Positions 7,317-9,636 of a stretch of DNA of 9,636 bases are shown here, piece after piece. This DNA is from CAZVEV01 sp964625865 (GTDB lineage Bacteria > Planctomycetota > Phycisphaerae > SM23-33). Each line of letters begins with the position of its first letter. Within the stretch, counting starts at the first letter, position 1. A program made the translations under genes and the position numbers. The DNA lies in assembly GCA_964625865.1 (NCBI GenBank), contig CAZVEV010000239.1, positions 1 through 9,636 of the forward strand, read 5' to 3'. The notes under the pieces are model-generated. The model was not told where the DNA came from. It made no database searches and saw only the letters and a program-made list of their open reading frames with translations.

Positions 7317-7685
7317 GCTCTTGGCTTCTATAGTGCGGGCGATCGCGCGGAGCATGCTGCTGCACTCGTTGTATTCACCGACAAGTTCCTCGTAGGTTTC
7401 TCGTGTGAGATATTGCTTGCGATGGGCGATCATGAGGTGGTGCTGCGTCTCGCGCATTTCACCCAAAGCACGGCTGATCGATTCCAGGTATATTTTCTTG
7501 TGCTTGTTGTTGAATCCTTCGGCGAGATTTGCAGGCCCCGAGTTGGACGAACGACGAACCTGGGAACCCAATTCATACATCTCGAACTTCGGAAACGTCA
7601 GTGACAACTCGTGAACGCGCAAATGCAGCTCGACCAGCCGCCTGTAGACCTTCAGATCCCCCACACGTGAGACCTTCGCCATCAT
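7311..7685 (-). CDS. Four-helix-bundle protein (23S rRNA-intervening-sequence / Avd family)
   Basis: A 124-residue helical protein with the family core RRSSNSGPANLAEGF, the counterpart of the usual RR..SIPANIAEG, preceded by LKVYRRLVELHLRVHELS and ending in YEELVGEYNECSSMLRAI. Members are found inside 23S rRNA intervening sequences, as the Avd accessory protein of diversity-generating retroelements, and as scattered orphans in environmental genomes; their biochemical role is generally unclear. Here it sits between repeat copies B and A, inside a polymerase operon. The start has two adjacent ATGs (7685 and 7682) with AAAGGA 4 or 7 nt upstream; 7682 has better spacing. Its stop TGA lies in copy A, so the last residues (KSR) may come from the repeat junction. 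No reverse transcriptase or rRNA is nearby, so this is an orphan member. Confidence 0.87.
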   Translation of the reverse strand: MMAKVSRVGDLKVYRRLVELHLRVHELSLTFPKFEMYELGSQVRRSSNSGPANLAEGFNNKHKKIYLESISRALGEMRETQHHLMIAHRKQYLTRETYEELVGEYNECSSMLRAIARTIEAKSR

Positions 7686-7819
7686 GACATCCTTTCTTCT
7701 CTAAGGTTAGAGGCGAGGAACGACAGGTTAGAGGTGAGAGTGTTTGGCGCCAAGGAACGCAATGCCCGACTACAGGCACCTTGCCGATCAACAGTCAGAC
7801 TTCCCGTCGTTTCTCTCAC
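7682..7819 (-). CDS. Repeat-encoded 45-codon leader frame overlapping the four-helix start
   Basis: From the copy B GTG at 7819, preceded by GAGAGG 6 nt upstream, an open frame of 45 codons runs through the repeat (MRETTGSLTVDRQGACSRAL at its start) and ends at the TGA at 7684-7682. That TGA overlaps both ATGs of the four-helix gene (ATGATG). It corresponds to the N-terminal extensions of the two polymerases but with 20 codons deleted. It could act as a leader for translational coupling. I do not think the peptide itself is selected: between copies A and C about 15 of 57 residues differ for only 24 base changes. Whether it is translated is unknown. Confidence 0.35.
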   Translation of the reverse strand: MRETTGSLTVDRQGACSRALRSLAPNTLTSNLSFLASNLREERMS

Positions 7820-7842
7820 CTCTAACCTCTCACCTCTAACCT
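7704..7842 (-). repeat. Junction repeat, copy B (before the four-helix gene)
   Basis: A shorter copy of the same repeat. The core 7722-7819 is 98 nt against 172 nt in copies A and C. The shortfall resolves into a 60-nt internal deletion (in frame, 20 codons) plus two fewer 7-bp units at the left edge (14 nt). It keeps GACAGG at the left, CCCGACTAC in the middle and CGTCGTTTCTCTCACCTCTAACC at the right. A further GGTTAGAGGCGAGG stretch extends it leftward, starting inside the near-palindrome CTCTAAggTTAGAG (7699-7712). Its right edge abuts the hairpin that contains the Y-family polymerase stop. Confidence 0.85.
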
Positions 7843-7873
7843 GACCAAATGAGGCTTTGCCTCATTTGGTCAG
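7841..7873 (-). other. 15-bp perfect hairpin containing the Y-family polymerase stop codon
   Basis: CTGACCAAATGAGGC at 7841-7855 and its exact reverse complement at 7859-7873 flank a TTT loop. In the sense of the gene, the left arm carries the last codons and the TGA (7864-7862). It could be a transcription attenuator or protect the mRNA 3' end, but the following sequence is GGTTAGAGG, so there is no U-tract for a standard intrinsic terminator. It directly abuts repeat copy B. Confidence 0.8.
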
Positions 7874-9241
7874 CGAGGGCGTCCGCAGGACGAAGCCGTA
7901 ATCGTCCTGTTCGAGTCTGCCCATCAACGGGATGGACCCGCCGGTGACGACCGCGGCGTGGCCCCAGCGGTCGCGGATGGTGTCCACCGCACGGGTCAGG
8001 TCATCTCGCTGCGTCTGGGCCTGGTCGGGGAACAACTCGCCCTGGCCGTCTTCCGGCGTCAGGGCGCTGAGCACGATGCCCACGTGGCGCACCGCGACGC
8101 GACGCCCGAGCAGTTGACCGAGCAGGCGATCGACCGTCGACAGGACCGCCGCCCGGTCCGAGGCCGGACGATCCAGTCGTCGCCGGGCAGCGTACTGCTT
8201 CCAATCGTCGTAGCGGACAGTCAGTTCGACGGCGCCGGCCTGCAGGTCGAGTTTCCTGGCCGCCCGCATGGCGCGCTCGACCAGATACGCCAACATCGCG
8301 CGCACCTGCCCGTAATCGCACGTCGGCGCGTGCAGCGTGGTTTCGCGTGAGATCGTCTTCGGCAGCGCATGCGGCGAAAGGCGCTGCGTGTCGCGCCCGC
8401 GACACCGCTCGTAGAGGACCTCGCCTCGCCGGCCGAACATCGCACGGAGCATCTCGCGCGACAGCGACCGCAGATCGCCGACGGTGGCGATGTTCAGGTC
8501 GCTCAATCGCTCGGCCGTCTTGCGCCCCACACCGGGCAGCGAGTCGACGGGCATCTCGGTCAGCAGGCCGCGCTCGTCGCCGGGGGCCACCCACCGCACG
8601 CCGGCAGGCTTGGCCAGTCGCGAGGCGACCTTGGCCAGCATGCGATTGGCGCCCAGCCCGACCGAAACCGACAGGCCCACCTCGCTGAGCACTTCGGCGC
8701 GCAGGGCTCGCCCGAGCGTTTCGGGCCGACCATGCAGCGCGCCCATCCCCGCCGCGTTGCCGTACGCCTCGTCGAGAAACGTCTCGAGATCGCATGCATA
8801 GCGCCGGCAGACTTGCCACACATGTTCGGCGAAACAGCAATAGATCGACTGTCGCCCGGGCATGACCGTCGCCTGCGGGCAGAGTTGCCTCGCCTGGCGC
8901 AGCGACATCCCCGCATGGAGCCCGAACCCCCTGGCTTCGTAACTGCACGAGGCGATGCAGCCCGAGCCCACAATCACCGGCTTGTCCCGCAAGGCCGGTA
9001 TCAACAACTGCTCCACCGACGCAAAGAACGCATCGACGTCTACGTGAAGAATCAGTCGTTCGCTTGAACGACAGGTGAGAGGTGAGAGGTGAGAGGTGAG
9101 AGTGCTTCGTGACGAAGACGGCGCTGCCTGCTCAACGCGCCCCTCGGGGCGAAGCGTTTCCTTCGTATCGCCTGCATAGCGCAGCGCCCGACGACGGGGA
9201 GCGCGTCGACCGGCAGTTCGCCTTTCCGTCGTTTCTCTCAC
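7862..9241 (-). CDS. Y-family translesion DNA polymerase (DinB/Pol IV-like)
   Basis: A damage-bypass polymerase, 459 residues from the GTG at 9241. Residues 1 to about 60 are encoded by repeat copy C; the family sequence begins RLILHVDVDAFFASVEQ (62-78). By alignment with Pol IV, the metal-binding residues D68, D157 and E158 (FLDEAY) are present, with F73 at the steric-gate position. SVSVGLGANRMLAKVASRLA (191-210) and a helix-hairpin-helix (about 230-257, LPGVGRKTAERL) follow, then a little-finger domain. QGELF at 400-404 matches a Qxx[L]F beta-clamp-binding motif and is followed by a C-terminal tail like that of YqjW/UmuC-type proteins. Retention of the acids argues for an active polymerase rather than a catalytically dead ImuB. 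No ATG, GTG or TTG occurs in frame between 9241 and the conserved start, so the GTG in the repeat, with GAGAGG 6 nt ahead, is the only normal initiation codon. Confidence 0.92.
   Translation of the reverse strand: MRETTERRTAGRRAPRRRALRYAGDTKETLRPEGRVEQAAPSSSRSTLTSHLSPLTCRSSERLILHVDVDAFFASVEQLLIPALRDKPVIVGSGCIASCSYEARGFGLHAGMSLRQARQLCPQATVMPGRQSIYCCFAEHVWQVCRRYACDLETFLDEAYGNAAGMGALHGRPETLGRALRAEVLSEVGLSVSVGLGANRMLAKVASRLAKPAGVRWVAPGDERGLLTEMPVDSLPGVGRKTAERLSDLNIATVGDLRSLSREMLRAMFGRRGEVLYERCRGRDTQRLSPHALPKTISRETTLHAPTCDYGQVRAMLAYLVERAMRAARKLDLQAGAVELTVRYDDWKQYAARRRLDRPASDRAAVLSTVDRLLGQLLGRRVAVRHVGIVLSALTPEDGQGELFPDQAQTQRDDLTRAVDTIRDRWGHAAVVTGGSIPLMGRLEQDDYGFVLRTPSLTK
9055..9072. other. 7-bp hairpin at the inner edge of repeat copy C
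   Basis: GTCGTTC (9055-9061), loop GCTT, GAACGAC (9066-9072). The right arm is the edge of the repeat (GAACGACAGG also occurs at the edge of copy B), while the left arm lies in the Y-family polymerase gene immediately before its first conserved codons. The perfect pairing is therefore between repeat edge and flank. Confidence 0.65.
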
Positions 9242-9264
9242 CTCTAACCTCTCACCTCTAACCT
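9067..9264 (-). repeat. Junction repeat, copy C (before the Y-family polymerase gene)
   Basis: A full-length copy: four GGTGAGA units at the left, then the 9070-9241 block shared with copy A at about 86% identity, and CTCTAACCTCTCACCTCTAACCT at the right. The inverted 7-bp units give it long, imperfect terminal inverted repeats. On the minus strand the open frame from GTG 9241 continues without a stop into the polymerase. Both edges abut hairpins (9265-9297 outside, 9055-9072 inside). It has no coding content of its own that I recognise. Confidence 0.9.
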
Positions 9265-9297
9265 TCAGCGAATAGAGCCAACGGTTCTATTCGCTGA
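9265..9297 (-). other. 15-bp near-perfect hairpin containing the stop of the small upstream gene
   Basis: TCAGCGAATAGAGCC (9265-9279), loop AAC, GGTTCTATTCGCTGA (9283-9297): 14 of 15 positions pair, the exception being G-T on the plus strand. The TAG stop of the 82-residue gene (9289-9287) lies within it. There is no U-tract; repeat copy C starts at the next base. The layout is the same as at 7841-7873 but the sequence is unrelated. Confidence 0.78.
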
Positions 9298-9535
9298 TCA
9301 CCTGGTCGAGCCACCATTGGGTTTCGCCGGTGGCCAGGTGGATGTAATAGGTCTCGTCGCCGACCTGGACGCTGAAGTGCAGCGAGGGGGCCGCCCCGGC
9401 ACGGTCGATCCACTTGCCGTTGACCGCGTCGACCCGATAGTCCTTGGAGCCCCAGCGAAATGTCCGCGGCTCGACGCTCCCTGCGGAAAACGCCGCCACC
9501 ACGCCGATCGCCTCGCCTATCTCGACCATGTTCAT
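9287..9535 (-). CDS. Small DUF6504-like protein, first visible gene of the polymerase operon
   Basis: An 82-residue protein without signal peptide or membrane segment. Visible pattern: IGEAIGVVAAFSAGSVEP, FRWGSKDYRVDAV, SLHFSVQVGDETYYIHL and the C-terminal TQWWLDQVI, which suggests a small beta-rich fold. The layout (IGEP-I-V..F, F.WRGR.YRV, then ..YELH...G.W.LDRV) recalls DUF6504, small proteins I associate with Y-family polymerase loci in actinobacteria; this is recall only. Biochemical function is unknown; context suggests an accessory to translesion synthesis. Two starts are possible, ATG 9535 and ATG 9529, neither with a clear Shine-Dalgarno. Its frame is the same as that of the Y-family polymerase downstream, separated only by one TAG. 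Confidence 0.7.
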   Translation of the reverse strand: MNMVEIGEAIGVVAAFSAGSVEPRTFRWGSKDYRVDAVNGKWIDRAGAAPSLHFSVQVGDETYYIHLATGETQWWLDQVISE

Positions 9536-9558
9536 GCCGCACCGCCGGTTTGGTGTAT

Positions 9559-9598
9559 TGGTTGACTGGTTAACTGGTTAACTGGCGTACTGGTTGAC
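9559..9598. repeat. Five tandem 8-bp units (TGGTTGAC/TGGTTAAC)
   Basis: Units at 9559, 9567, 9575, 9583 and 9591 read TGGTTGAC, TGGTTAAC, TGGTTAAC, TGGCGTAC and TGGTTGAC. The block lies 24-63 nt upstream of the first visible gene of the polymerase operon, where a promoter or operator would be expected. Flanking TATTGG and CCAAT make the edges weakly inverted. From memory, GGTTAACT-type tandem runs occur as dispersed repeats in planctomycete and other environmental genomes. Apart from this I see nothing firm in 9536-9636. Confidence 0.85.
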
Positions 9599-9636
9599 CA
9601 ATCGTAGGGCGTGGCCCAATTTTTGAACCCGGGGCC

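Noticed and set aside
7311..7685. Diversity-generating retroelement, because the four-helix protein is Avd-related
   Set aside because: No reverse transcriptase, no template/variable repeat pair with adenine-biased changes, and differences between repeat copies are of mixed type.
7129..7842. Classical composite transposon formed by copies A and B around the four-helix gene
   Set aside because: The copies encode no transposase, I see no target-site duplication, and a third copy lies at the next junction, so a composite unit is not shown.
7841..7873. SECIS-like recoding of the UGA at the end of the Y-family polymerase
   Set aside because: The UGA is inside the stem rather than just before it, the loop is only 3 nt, and the protein is complete at that point.
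7129..9264. CRISPR array
   Set aside because: The 7-bp units are contiguous with no unique spacers, the larger copies are separated by genes, and no cas genes are seen.
9606..9624. Intrinsic terminator (GGGC-GTG-GCCC followed by AATTTTT) on the plus strand
   Set aside because: The stem is only 4 bp and no plus-strand gene ends before it; too weak to annotate.
9600..9626. Minus-strand promoter (TTCAAA, then TACGAT) upstream of the polymerase operon
   Set aside because: Each box matches only 4 of 6 consensus bases and the spacing is 15 nt; planctomycete promoters are poorly defined.

Overview
The window looks like a piece of a GC-rich bacterial chromosome, most likely from Planctomycetota (possibly the Phycisphaerae side). 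The main lineage clue is the small protein at 1355-1768. It resembles the Minf_1886-type family, which I know from planctomycetes and verrucomicrobia. High GC, relaxed Shine-Dalgarno sequences and several dispersed short-period repeat families fit, but none of these proves the phylum.

Left part (1-3050, plus strand): the 3' part of a methionyl-tRNA synthetase gene, then the Minf_1886-like gene 10 nt later. A one-helix membrane protein follows with an ATGA overlap, and then a secreted N-acetylmuramoyl-L-alanine amidase. This is ordinary housekeeping and cell-envelope content. The amidase converges on a minus-strand DUF72/YecE-like gene (3129-3902).

Middle gap (3909-4153): no gene. It is almost entirely repeats: a GC palindrome, runs of 9-bp units of the CACGGATTT type, and a perfect 29-bp inverted repeat. 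This repeat family runs into the end of the next gene and supplies its stop codon.

Right part (4154-9636, minus strand, read right to left): an apparent translesion-synthesis operon. The order is a small DUF6504-like protein (9287-9535), a catalytically intact Y-family DNA polymerase (7862-9241), a four-helix-bundle protein of the 23S-intervening-sequence/Avd family (7311-7685), and a DnaE2/ImuC-like C-family polymerase (4154-7300). It recalls imuA-imuB-dnaE2 mutasome cassettes, but imuA is absent and the Y-family protein keeps its metal-binding acids and a clamp-binding-like motif.

The most unusual feature is that each of the three gene junctions in this operon holds one copy, all in the same orientation, of a repeat of about 140-200 bp edged by 7-bp units (GGTGAGA/GGTTAGA) in inverted orientation. 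Two full-length copies can be aligned over 172 nt without gaps (about 86% identical by hand count). Each copy has the same GTG codon, preceded by a Shine-Dalgarno-like GAGAGG or GAGGGG, and an open frame from it. That frame runs directly into both polymerases, which have no convincing start of their own, or ends in an ATGA-type overlap with the four-helix gene. Perfect or near-perfect hairpins lie at three of the six repeat ends, two of them containing the stop codon of the upstream gene. The sequence therefore suggests a repeat that has inserted at every junction of a mutagenesis operon and taken over its translation signals. I regard this as the item most worth following up.
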